Below are positions 23,438 through 30,427 of a stretch of 32,189 nt of DNA, in pieces. Each line of letters begins with the position of its first letter. Position 1 is the first letter of the stretch. Origin of the DNA: an uncultured Oscillospiraceae bacterium (lineage in GTDB: Bacteria; Bacillota; Clostridia; Oscillospirales; Oscillospiraceae); assembly GCA_947626585.1 (NCBI GenBank), contig CANQSU010000014.1, forward strand, positions 1 to 32,189, read 5' to 3'. The position numbers were made by a program, and so were the translations under genes. The notes under the pieces were generated by a model, which saw only the letters and a list, made by a program, of their open reading frames with translations, had not been told where the DNA came from and searched no databases.

Positions 23438-24022
23438 TTACAGTGTGATTTCCAGGAAGTACATGATCGCCAGCTGGAGCCTGGCATTGATATCTGATTC
23501 CCAGTTGAGCAACTGGTTCGCCTCGGACCGGCTGAGCCAACGGGCCTCGATGGGCTCCAACGGGTTATCCTGCACAGGCTTCGGGTTTTTGTACTTCGTC
23601 GCGTCGGCGTAGGCGAAGATTTGGGTGATCCTGGTCGAGCCGACGGCGTCGTTCGCGTAGGCCGCCGGGAGCTCCCGGTCAACGGCGGATATCTTCACGC
23701 CCGTTTCCTCCAGGAGTTCCCGTTCCATCGTCTGGCGCGGCGTTTCGCCCGGTTCGATGATCCCCTCGGGGAGCCGCCACACCCACCGGTTCACGGCGGG
23801 ACGGAATTCCTTTAAGGCCAGGAGGCGGGGACGGCCCGGGGCCGGGTCGATGACGCAGGCGCTGACGCCGTCTGGCTTGTCGGCCCAGGCTTTGCCGATG
23901 CGGGCCGCCGTCTCGTAAATCTTGTGGCTGCCGTCCGGCAGCTCGTAGTCCATGGCGTAGAGCCCCAGGTGGCGGCCCTGGGCCATGATCGAAACGTTTT
24001 TGAGTTCCATGGGTTCCCGCAT
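23438..24022 (-). CDS. Nudix hydrolase, ADP-ribose pyrophosphatase-like, 194 aa
   Basis: A complete Nudix box GX5EX7REUXEEXGU lies at residues 87-109 (GIIEPGETPRQTMERELLEE then TGV). The preceding strand (SACVIDPAPGRPRLLALKEF) and the VWRLPEG lead-in match ADP-ribose pyrophosphatase-type enzymes, which split nucleoside diphosphates linked to X. Length fits. Phage Nudix enzymes can act on NAD-derived or mRNA-cap-like substrates, so ADP-ribose, NADH or NAD-capped RNA are all possible. GGAGGA precedes the start. Confidence 0.88.
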   Translation of the reverse strand: MREPMELKNVSIMAQGRHLGLYAMDYELPDGSHKIYETAARIGKAWADKPDGVSACVIDPAPGRPRLLALKEFRPAVNRWVWRLPEGIIEPGETPRQTMERELLEETGVKISAVDRELPAAYANDAVGSTRITQIFAYADATKYKNPKPVQDNPLEPIEARWLSRSEANQLLNWESDINARLQLAIMYFLEITL

Positions 24023-24038
24023 GTGCGTGTCCTCCTGT

Positions 24039-24626
24039 TCAGATGTTTTTCCGGATGTACTGTTTCAGGTTGCAAAGGCAGCGGGGCAGGTCGTTGTTCT
24101 GGAACCGGACACGGATGCCCGCTTCGCGGATGTTTTGTTCTGAGAAATCGTCACAGTCCGCCAGGAAGCGCCGGCACATCTCCCGGTACTTCGGGTGTTC
24201 CTGGCCGTTCTCCCGGTCCAGCGCCCGTTGCAGGCGTTCCCGGTCGTCCACTTCGAGATAGAGCGGTACGACGCAGGCGGGACCGTAGTAAGCGCTCATT
24301 GATCGAAATGATTCCAGCGTTCCGATCCCGAGGTAGTTCTTGGATTTCAGGTCCAGTCCGTCGTAATGTGCCGTGAAGTAGTGCCAGACACCCTGGGCCG
24401 TGTGGTACGTCCGAAGCTCGATGAGCCGGCCCTCTGATTTTATTTTTGCCAGCCCGGCCTCATCGGTGAAGAAATATTCGGCGCCGTTTGTCTCGCCGCT
24501 CCGGATCGGGCGGGTCGTGTACATCACGAGTGGCTGCAGGCCCAGGGCGGCGTCGTTCAGCAGGGATTTGTAGACCGTGTCCTTTCCGGACGCGCTTTTC
24601 CCCATGAGATAAAATATTTTTCCCAT
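24039..24626 (-). CDS. Guanylate kinase-like nucleotide kinase, 195 aa
   Basis: The N-terminus IFYLMGKSASGKDTVYKSLL holds a P-loop (GKSASGKDT, residues 9-17), and VMYTTRPIRSGETNGAEYFF matches the GMP-binding segment TTRxxRxGE..G.xYxF of guanylate kinases. Length agrees with the ~190-200 aa family. It would phosphorylate GMP or dGMP for the phage nucleotide pool. The lid and C-terminal parts are more divergent. The ATG at 24626 lies one base after the upstream stop, with only a weak Shine-Dalgarno, so coupling is likely. Confidence 0.85.
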   Translation of the reverse strand: MGKIFYLMGKSASGKDTVYKSLLNDAALGLQPLVMYTTRPIRSGETNGAEYFFTDEAGLAKIKSEGRLIELRTYHTAQGVWHYFTAHYDGLDLKSKNYLGIGTLESFRSMSAYYGPACVVPLYLEVDDRERLQRALDRENGQEHPKYREMCRRFLADCDDFSEQNIREAGIRVRFQNNDLPRCLCNLKQYIRKNI

Positions 24627-24627
24627 A

Positions 24628-25629
24628 TCAGTCGGACAGGTACTCGGCCGCGATCTTGTCCAACCCGCGGTCGGCGTAGTAGTCATACAGGAATTCCCGC
24701 TGGGCTTTCGTGATGCGGCGGGATTCGTCCCGGGTGACTTCGGCAATGCCATGGTGCGTTGAGTGGAGCAGGATCCAGCCTTTCTTGGCCAACTCGTCGC
24801 CGGCGGTCATGTCCACGCGCATGTCCATGACGGCGGAGTGGCTTTCCCACTTGTCGTCAGGGAGGTTGAATTGTTCCGGGTGCGCCAGCATGTAGTCGCC
24901 GGCCCAGCCCTGGTGTTCGCCCCATTCCACCGGATGGAACTCGCCGGTCGGGGACAGCCAGCCGTAGTCGTCGCCTTTGTTGACCCGCTGTGCCGTGATG
25001 TAGTCGTCCAGCAGCGCCGAGGCGGGGGCGTTCACGCGGTCCAGGACTGCTTTATTTTTGGCTGCCACACGGGCGGCGACGTCGTCGTCACTGACGCGGC
25101 CGTCCATCATGTCCACGGATCGCAACGCGGACCAAAGGGCCGGCTCGTCGCCGGGCGGCAGCTTGGTGCTGTAATGGTCCGGGAAGAGCCAGGGCTGGTT
25201 GAGTTCGTCCACGGGGTCTGACGGGTCGTAGACGTCCTCGTGCCAGTGCTGGTTCAGGTCGGCGATCTGGTAGTCCTTCAGGTCTTCGCCGATGAAGCCG
25301 ATCTTCTGTTCATAGGCGTAGACCTGGCGTTTCAGCTTTTCGTTTTCCGTCCTGAGCCCGTCGAATACGGCCAGGATGCCGGGCGTCTTCTCCGTCGGCT
25401 CGGTGTCGTAAACGCTGTAGTTCTCGTCCGGGTAGACGCCGCGGATCTCTTTCCGGCCCTCCAGGATGTCCACACAGAGCTTGATGTGCTCCCCCTCGGA
25501 GATTTCATCCGTGGTGGTGCAGGACATGAGCAGGTCCATGGCTTTTTTCAGGTCCTTGGACTGGTACAGGTGCTCGCGGGCCATGTTCGTGATGAACTGG
25601 CCTTCGATGCGGAATGTCATGTTCGGCAT
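24628..25629 (-). CDS. Conserved hypothetical protein, 333 aa
   Basis: The C-terminal half, with DYGWLSPTGEFHPVEWGEHQ, GWAGDYMLAH, KKGWILLHSTHHGIAEVTRD and ITKAQREFLYDYYADRG, fits an uncharacterised family I recall from Firmicutes phages and conjugative elements. Residues ~85-115 may be a short coiled coil (LRTENEKLKRQVYAYEQKIG). GGAG precedes the start. No enzyme motif is clear. It lies directly before the kinase gene. Confidence 0.78.
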   Translation of the reverse strand: MPNMTFRIEGQFITNMAREHLYQSKDLKKAMDLLMSCTTTDEISEGEHIKLCVDILEGRKEIRGVYPDENYSVYDTEPTEKTPGILAVFDGLRTENEKLKRQVYAYEQKIGFIGEDLKDYQIADLNQHWHEDVYDPSDPVDELNQPWLFPDHYSTKLPPGDEPALWSALRSVDMMDGRVSDDDVAARVAAKNKAVLDRVNAPASALLDDYITAQRVNKGDDYGWLSPTGEFHPVEWGEHQGWAGDYMLAHPEQFNLPDDKWESHSAVMDMRVDMTAGDELAKKGWILLHSTHHGIAEVTRDESRRITKAQREFLYDYYADRGLDKIAAEYLSD

Positions 25630-25646
25630 AGTTTTGTCTCCTATTT

Positions 25647-25677
25647 AAGAAAAGGGCCGCGGTCAAGGCCGCAGCCC
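25647..25677 (-). terminator. Rho-independent terminator with stop codon in the loop
   Basis: On the minus strand GGGCTGCGG pairs with CCGCGGCCC (one G-U pair), followed by TTTTCTT. The six-base loop carries the TGA stop of the upstream 92 aa gene. This is an economical terminator separating the sigma4/alpha-CTD block from the kinase block. Confidence 0.8.
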
Positions 25678-25941
25678 ATTTAAGCCGTGCGCCGTCTCGA
25701 AGTCCGCGAGTTCCTGGCAGGCCTTGTCGAAGGCGGCGTCCGTTTCCGGGTTTTTGCAGACGCCGACGGCATGCCCGGCGCTCTCGGCTTTTCGGGTGAG
25801 CGTTTTCCATTGTTCGTATGCGTATACGGAAATGTGCAGGTGCTGCCCGCATTCGTGCTGGATCACGGCGTCCCGGTCTGTCGATTGGAACGTGCAGTGG
25901 GCGGGGTCACGGTTGCACAGGTACATGGTCACTTGTCTCAT
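25663..25941 (-). CDS. Small zinc-finger-like protein, 92 aa
   Basis: Cys9, Cys16, His29, Cys31 and His34 (YLCNRDPAHCTF, IQHECGQH) suggest a C2H2-like zinc site. The second half is helical (KACQELADFETAHG). GGAGGA precedes the start, which lies 35 bases inside the preceding sigma4/alpha-CTD gene, and its stop is inside a terminator loop. Overlap with a transcription-type gene hints at a shared regulatory role, but that is inference. Confidence 0.68.
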   Translation of the reverse strand: MRQVTMYLCNRDPAHCTFQSTDRDAVIQHECGQHLHISVYAYEQWKTLTRKAESAGHAVGVCKNPETDAAFDKACQELADFETAHGLNGLRP

Positions 25942-26497
25942 CTTGGTCCTCCTGGATGTGATTTAACGCGACGGCCTTGAGCTTCCCGGCCGTTTCTGGG
26001 CCGATGTTCTGGACGTCCGTGAGCCTCTGGGCGTTGAACACGTCGCGGCAGGTGTAATAGCCGGCCTCGGCGATGTCGGCGATGCGGCGCCAGGTGACGA
26101 CGGCCCGGAGCGGGGCGAGGTTTTTGATCGCGTCGCAGGCCGGGTCGGACGGCAGGGCCGTGCCGAATATGAGCCCGTACAGCGGGTTCCGGGACAGCAC
26201 GTATAGTGCGCAGCTGTCCAGTTCAGACGCCTGGGACGGCGTCAGGGCGAGCTTTTCCGCCATGGTCTTGTAGGTCATCTGCTCGGCATACCGGAGCAGG
26301 ACAGCCTGGCGGAGCGGCTCCGGGAGCTTTTTGACGGCCGCCCATACGTTGTTTGCCAGGCGTTCGGCCTCGGCATCCGTGAGCCGCTGCAGGTTCAATC
26401 CATTGGGCAGCTTGCGGTTGGATTTCCTGGCCACGTTGTAGGCCAGGGTCCGCTGCCAGAATTCGGCGCCTTCGAGGCGCGTCTTGTTCTTCGGCAT
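25907..26497 (-). CDS. Sigma-region-4-like HTH fused to RNA polymerase alpha-CTD-like domain, 196 aa
   Basis: Residues ~50-103 (VWAAVKKLPEPLRQAVLLRY, then TYKTMAEKLALTPSQASELD) match the helix-turn-helix of sigma-70 region 4, which reads promoter -35 boxes. Residues ~125-178 (RAVVTWRRIADIAEAGYYTC, RDVFNAQRLTDVQNIGPETA) match the alpha-subunit C-terminal domain, with the helix-hairpin-helix LTDVQNIGPETAGKL corresponding to its L..IRNIGKKTLEEI. No region 2 is present, so it is unlikely to be a full sigma factor. It could redirect host RNA polymerase or act as an activator. The ATG at 26497 is chosen with AAGAAGG upstream. Confidence 0.78.
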   Translation of the reverse strand: MPKNKTRLEGAEFWQRTLAYNVARKSNRKLPNGLNLQRLTDAEAERLANNVWAAVKKLPEPLRQAVLLRYAEQMTYKTMAEKLALTPSQASELDSCALYVLSRNPLYGLIFGTALPSDPACDAIKNLAPLRAVVTWRRIADIAEAGYYTCRDVFNAQRLTDVQNIGPETAGKLKAVALNHIQEDQDETSDHVPVQP

Positions 26498-26499
26498 GG

Positions 26500-26877
26500 T
26501 CAGCCTTCTTTCTTTGTGTTGGCGGCGTCCACCAGGACTTTCGTGACATGGTTCAGGACCAGGTTCCAGTATCCGGCGTGCTCGCGGTCGTGCTGTTCGT
26601 TCTCGCCGGCGTACCACTGAAGCCACCTGGCCGTGAAGCGCTGCAGGTCGTACGGCGTGTCAATGGGCATCTCGGCGTCCTTGGGGCGGATGCTTATGCT
26701 GATCCCGTAATTATATTTCCCTTTGGAATACAGCGACGCCGTATGGACGGGTTCACGTGATTCCTTGTCAAAATTCGTGACGAGCTTGAGCGTGCCGTCC
26801 ATCAGCAGCAGTTCGGCCATTGTCACTGTGTTGTTGTCCTGGACCAGGTTGAAGCCGTGGAATACTTTTTCATCCAT
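26500..26877 (-). CDS. Hypothetical protein, 125 aa
   Basis: Unrecognised. Beta strands (MAELLLMDGTLKLVTNFDKE; YNYGISISIRPKDAEMP) come first, then an aromatic helix (LQRFTARWLQWYAGENEQ). A weak purine-rich AAAGAAAA precedes the start, which overlaps the upstream gene by 8 bases. It lies two bases before the sigma4/alpha-CTD gene. Confidence 0.7.
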   Translation of the reverse strand: MDEKVFHGFNLVQDNNTVTMAELLLMDGTLKLVTNFDKESREPVHTASLYSKGKYNYGISISIRPKDAEMPIDTPYDLQRFTARWLQWYAGENEQHDREHAGYWNLVLNHVTKVLVDAANTKKEG

Positions 26878-28057
26878 CGTTTTCTTTCTCCTTCGGGGTG
26901 TTATTGATGACGCGGATCACGGACTGGGGTATTTCTGAATTTTGGTTCAGAAGCGCCTTGCGGTGCCGGATCGACTCTTTGAACGGGACGAGCTTGCCGG
27001 ATTTGAGGCGGCGGACGCCGCCCCGGGCCTTCCAGACCGGCGTCTTGTAGTGCCGGACGGAGTCCTCTGTCGGGGCTTTTGGCGGCTTGACCGTCGTGAC
27101 GATGGCCATTCCGACCTGGCGCACCAGGCGTTTCGGAGGCTGTGCTGTCTGGGTTTCCGGCTGGTCCTTTTGTTCCATCTGGACGTGCGTCGGTTTCTTT
27201 TTCACCGGCTGGCGGATGGCTTTTGGCTTGTTCCGCTCCAGATAATAGTTCAATAATGCCATGTAGCGCAGGAACACGCGGGCCAGCTCCTGGATCCCGT
27301 TTGTGTTCCTGCTTGCGATGGCCTTTTCACAGTCGTCCGTGTATTTCAGCTGGAACGATTTCCAGATCTCGATGTCGTAGTCCGTCCAGTGCAGGTCTGT
27401 TTTGTAGTCCAGCAGGCGGTACATGCGGCCGAAGGTCATGGCGTCGTCCCCGGGTACGGACAGGCTGACGCTGCGATTGTCGGCCTGGAACGAGGCCGTG
27501 ACGGTGCCGGAGACGCCGGGGGACCACAGGCCGCTGAAGTTCGTGTAGTCCTGGACCCATACGGAGAAGTTTTTTCCCGTGACGTCGATGAATTTCATCT
27601 CGAACCGGATATACCGCGTTGTGTTGATACGGAGGACGCCGGCTGAGATGCATGGGATGGCACGCAGGAACATGTCGTCGATGTGGTTGACGTAGTCCAC
27701 GTATTCCGGGGCGTCAAAGGCGTCGGAGTCCGGGATGGCGGACGGGTCGCAGGGCTGTTTCGCGATGGCGGTCATGTCTATCATGTCCATGTTTTTTATC
27801 TGGGCACGTGAGCAGGCCAGGCCCTTGTCGATGAGGGCCAGGTTGTAGTCGTGGACCAGTTCCCGGTGGCGGGCCAGGCGCCTGCTGCTGTCGGATTGGC
27901 GCATGAGTTCGGCCATGCGTTTGTCCAGGATCGCCCCGGCGCCGGGATTGTCCACGGGAAGCCTTGCGGCAAATTCCGAGGACGCCACGCTGCGTGGTGT
28001 GATTGGCATGGCCTTTGGGGCCGGTTTTTGCGTTCGTTTCTTTTTCTTTTTGGACAT
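26870..28057 (-). CDS. 395 aa protein, paralogue of the 21565-22905 gene
   Basis: It has the same plan as the 446 aa protein: a Lys-rich start (MSKKKKKRTQKPAPKA), LRAIPCISAGVLRINTTRYI, a WTDYDIEIW segment, an aromatic helix (VFLRYMALLNYYLERNKPKA), a Lys/Pro-rich linker, and YKTPVWKARGGVRRLKSGKL ahead of VPFKESIRHRKAL. Shared elements run at the same spacing, so the two arose by duplication. The terminal GHW of the other copy is replaced by GVR here. AAGGGG precedes the start. A host-directed role such as anti-defence is possible but inferred. Confidence 0.72.
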   Translation of the reverse strand: MSKKKKKRTQKPAPKAMPITPRSVASSEFAARLPVDNPGAGAILDKRMAELMRQSDSSRRLARHRELVHDYNLALIDKGLACSRAQIKNMDMIDMTAIAKQPCDPSAIPDSDAFDAPEYVDYVNHIDDMFLRAIPCISAGVLRINTTRYIRFEMKFIDVTGKNFSVWVQDYTNFSGLWSPGVSGTVTASFQADNRSVSLSVPGDDAMTFGRMYRLLDYKTDLHWTDYDIEIWKSFQLKYTDDCEKAIASRNTNGIQELARVFLRYMALLNYYLERNKPKAIRQPVKKKPTHVQMEQKDQPETQTAQPPKRLVRQVGMAIVTTVKPPKAPTEDSVRHYKTPVWKARGGVRRLKSGKLVPFKESIRHRKALLNQNSEIPQSVIRVINNTPKEKENDG

Positions 28058-28082
28058 ACGTGTGTCGGCCCCTTTCTTTGAG

Positions 28083-28114
28083 AAAGCCCGGTAACGGCGT
28101 TGTTATCGGGCTTT
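28083..28114 (-). terminator. Terminator-like hairpin after the AT-rich gene
   Basis: AAAGCCCG and CGGGCTTT form an 8-bp stem around an inner TAAC/GTTA stem, followed on the minus strand by TTTCTC. The plus strand reads out into TTTT, so it may work both ways. It lies 14 bases after the stop of the promoter-driven 122 aa gene. Confidence 0.65.
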
Positions 28115-28128
28115 TCCGTGTGTTTGGT

Positions 28129-28497
28129 TCAATTTTCGATGAGTCCTGGGAACAGGTCTTTCAAGGCGGATTCTACGGTTTCCGCGCAGGACTTGATGTC
28201 CTGCAATTCTGAGACGTGTTTGTCGATGTCTTCGACTTCAATGGAACCGATTCGTGACAGGTGGATGACGGTGTGCAGGTGTTTGCCCTTGAGGTACATG
28301 TCCGGGGATGACAGTACAGGCCATTTTTCTTTTGTGATGAAAATCATGTCATCCGCTGAGAAATTTCTGTTTTTGAACGCACTGTCATAATCACCGTAAG
28401 ACCTGATTTTGATCCACCACGGCACGCCGTCTTTCTTGATTTCAACGGATGTGCCAATGGCTGTCTTTTTCAAATCTGATATAACCCATCCATCCAT
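28129..28497 (-). CDS. Small AT-richer gene with its own promoter and terminator, 122 aa
   Basis: Not recognised. The protein begins MDGWVISDLKKTAIGTSVEI and ends with an acidic, coiled-coil-like helix region (DIDKHVSELQDIKSCAETVE). It has visibly lower G+C than the genes on both sides. GAGGT lies before the start. With a consensus promoter upstream and a terminator-like hairpin downstream it forms a self-contained unit, the arrangement called a moron in phages, so it may be a recent acquisition with a host-directed role. Confidence 0.75.
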   Translation of the reverse strand: MDGWVISDLKKTAIGTSVEIKKDGVPWWIKIRSYGDYDSAFKNRNFSADDMIFITKEKWPVLSSPDMYLKGKHLHTVIHLSRIGSIEVEDIDKHVSELQDIKSCAETVESALKDLFPGLIEN

Positions 28498-28524
28498 GAA
28501 TTTACCTCGTCAGATACGTGTTCT

Positions 28525-28553
28525 ATTATACGATATTATGGTCCGTACGTCAA
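28525..28553 (-). promoter_or_regulatory. Consensus sigma-70/sigma-A promoter
   Basis: On the minus strand TTGACG (28553-28548) and TATAAT (28530-28525) are separated by 17 bases, the ideal spacing, with one mismatch to the -35 consensus. The start of the 122 aa gene follows about 28 bases downstream. It lies in the 63-base gap between the helicase stop and that gene. Confidence 0.88.
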
Positions 28554-28560
28554 TGCTTTT

Positions 28561-30336
28561 TCACTGGAACAGCATGTCCAACACCGTCTGGACCGAGACT
28601 CCGGTGGCCTCGCAGCAGATGGCCAGGGGCGCGTCCGTGGAGCCGTCGTTGCCGACACGCATCAAAGATTCGGCGTCCTGGAGCGGGTAGTCGATCTTCT
28701 TTTCGGCGATGATCCGGCGGAACTCGTCGTAGAAGTCGGCAATGTCCAGGCCGTAGATCTCGCTGAGTTCTTTGTCTGAGATGGGGTAGGGGATGTTGTG
28801 GTTCAGGCACCAGGAGCGGAAGTGCAGTTGCAGGGCATATTTGCAGCGGTGCGACATGGGTTCCGCCATGGCCTTTGCCAGGATTTCTCGGTACGTCGCC
28901 TCGTGGCCTGTGGCTTCCAGGCAGTCCGCCGTCACGCGGTTGATGTCCTTTTCTGGGGACGCCGCATTTGAATGATTGACGACCTGCCCGTCGTCGTTGA
29001 GGCCGAAGGTCGACGGGTTGCCGTTCTTGTCCACGATTTTGCCGGTGTCCGGGTCGACGTGGTACTGGGTCGGGATCTGGTCACCCGCGGGGTCGTTGTA
29101 CAGGATGCGGCCGGTTGTTTTATCTAAAACGTAATCGTCGTTCTTGGCATGGACGCGGTGCTGGCGGGTCGCCGGGGTCTTCACATAGAGCTCGTAGGCG
29201 GCCTTGCGGTGCAGGTTGTCCACGATGTCGAAGACGATGGCGGAACCGTCCGCGCCGGCGGAGAGGGCACGGCCCAGCTGCTGGGTGAAGATCGTGTTGG
29301 ACTGGGTGCCGCGGTACATCATGATGCCGGTCTGGTCCGCCACATGGTAGCCCAGGTTGAGCATGTCGATGCAGGCGATCAAATCGATGGTCTTGGGCCG
29401 GCGGGTGAGCATGGGCAGTTTGTCCGTGTTTTTCGACTCGCCGTCGGTGGAGCTGGAGATGCGCAGGGTCTTGATCGCGTGGTCCGGATAGGCCTCCCGG
29501 AACCAGTCTTCGACCTCGCCGATCTTCTGCTTCATGTGCAGCTTGTTGGCGAAAAACACGATGAACTTCATATAGTCCGTGTCCTTGGCGTATTTGTCGC
29601 ACACTTCCCGGATCACCTTGGGCATGGCGTAGATCTTGGCCAGCTCGATGACCTTGGCGTTGATGATGTCCGATACGCTGGGGTCCTTCAGGTCCTGGCC
29701 GGATTCTTTTGCCGCGTTTTCCAGGTCCCTGCGGAAATCGTAGGTCGCATAACAATAATGCGGTTTGGCGATCATGCCGGCGCCGATGGCATCGTGGAGC
29801 GTGTAGGCGTAGCACATGTGGTCGGCGTAGAAGTGGCTGCAGGGGTCGAAGTTATCCATGCGGGTCGGGGTGGCCGTTGCACCGATGAAGTCGCAGGTGA
29901 CTGGCAGGGTCGCGAACAGGAATTCCATGGCGGCCTTGGTGCGTGCGCCGCCGAGACGGTGCGCCTCGTCGCAGATGACCAGGTCGAAGTCCATGGCCTC
30001 GAAGTCGGACTTGGACAGCCGGACCAGTTTGGCGTAGGTCATCAGCGTACAGTTGGGGATGAAGCTGATCTGCCGGTAGGTGTCGACGGTCTCGGGGTCC
30101 AGAGGTTCGTCCTCATTGGGGTCGGGAAGGTCGTAGTACCGGTCCACGACGGTGTCGCGGACGACGGCAGACGGGTAGAGGTACAGGACCTTTTTGTAGT
30201 CCTTGATGAGTTCGGTGAGCAGCCAGGTCTTGCCGAAGCCGGTGGGCCGGATCACCATGCACTTGTGATACGTTTTGAGCAGGCGGCGGGCTTCCGCCAG
30301 AGTTTTGGCCTGCTCCTCAAATTTTGTCTCGGGCAT
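28561..30336 (-). CDS. SF2 DEAH-type helicase, 591 aa
   Basis: Motif I RPTGFGKT (Walker A, residues 31-37), motif II ICDEAH (123-126), motif III IGATATPTR (153-159), motif V CIDMLNLGYHV (~322-332) and motif VI QQLGRALS (352-358) identify an SF2 ATP-dependent helicase of the RAD25/type III restriction-like branch. After residue 400 comes a strand-rich insert with two copies of a DxxTG[RK]I element (DKTTGRILYND; DPDTGKIVDKNG) and a helical C-terminal region. It probably unwinds DNA or RNA during replication or recombination. GGAGGA precedes the start. Confidence 0.9.
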   Translation of the reverse strand: MPETKFEEQAKTLAEARRLLKTYHKCMVIRPTGFGKTWLLTELIKDYKKVLYLYPSAVVRDTVVDRYYDLPDPNEDEPLDPETVDTYRQISFIPNCTLMTYAKLVRLSKSDFEAMDFDLVICDEAHRLGGARTKAAMEFLFATLPVTCDFIGATATPTRMDNFDPCSHFYADHMCYAYTLHDAIGAGMIAKPHYCYATYDFRRDLENAAKESGQDLKDPSVSDIINAKVIELAKIYAMPKVIREVCDKYAKDTDYMKFIVFFANKLHMKQKIGEVEDWFREAYPDHAIKTLRISSSTDGESKNTDKLPMLTRRPKTIDLIACIDMLNLGYHVADQTGIMMYRGTQSNTIFTQQLGRALSAGADGSAIVFDIVDNLHRKAAYELYVKTPATRQHRVHAKNDDYVLDKTTGRILYNDPAGDQIPTQYHVDPDTGKIVDKNGNPSTFGLNDDGQVVNHSNAASPEKDINRVTADCLEATGHEATYREILAKAMAEPMSHRCKYALQLHFRSWCLNHNIPYPISDKELSEIYGLDIADFYDEFRRIIAEKKIDYPLQDAESLMRVGNDGSTDAPLAICCEATGVSVQTVLDMLFQ

Positions 30337-30369
30337 AAACGTTTCCTCCTATTGCAGTGACATGGAAAG

Positions 30370-30396
30370 CCCCCGGTCCGGGGATCGGGCCGGGGG
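30370..30396 (-). terminator. GC-rich hairpin between two genes
   Basis: CCCCCGG and CCGGGGG pair, with a further CCG/CGG inside. On the minus strand an A10 tract (complement of T10 at 30410-30419) precedes it and only TTT follows, so termination on the minus strand is probably weak or partial. On the plus strand the T10 run follows after 13 bases. Confidence 0.5.
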
Positions 30397-30427
30397 TTCC
30401 TGGTCTGCGTTTTTTTTTTGTTATGGA

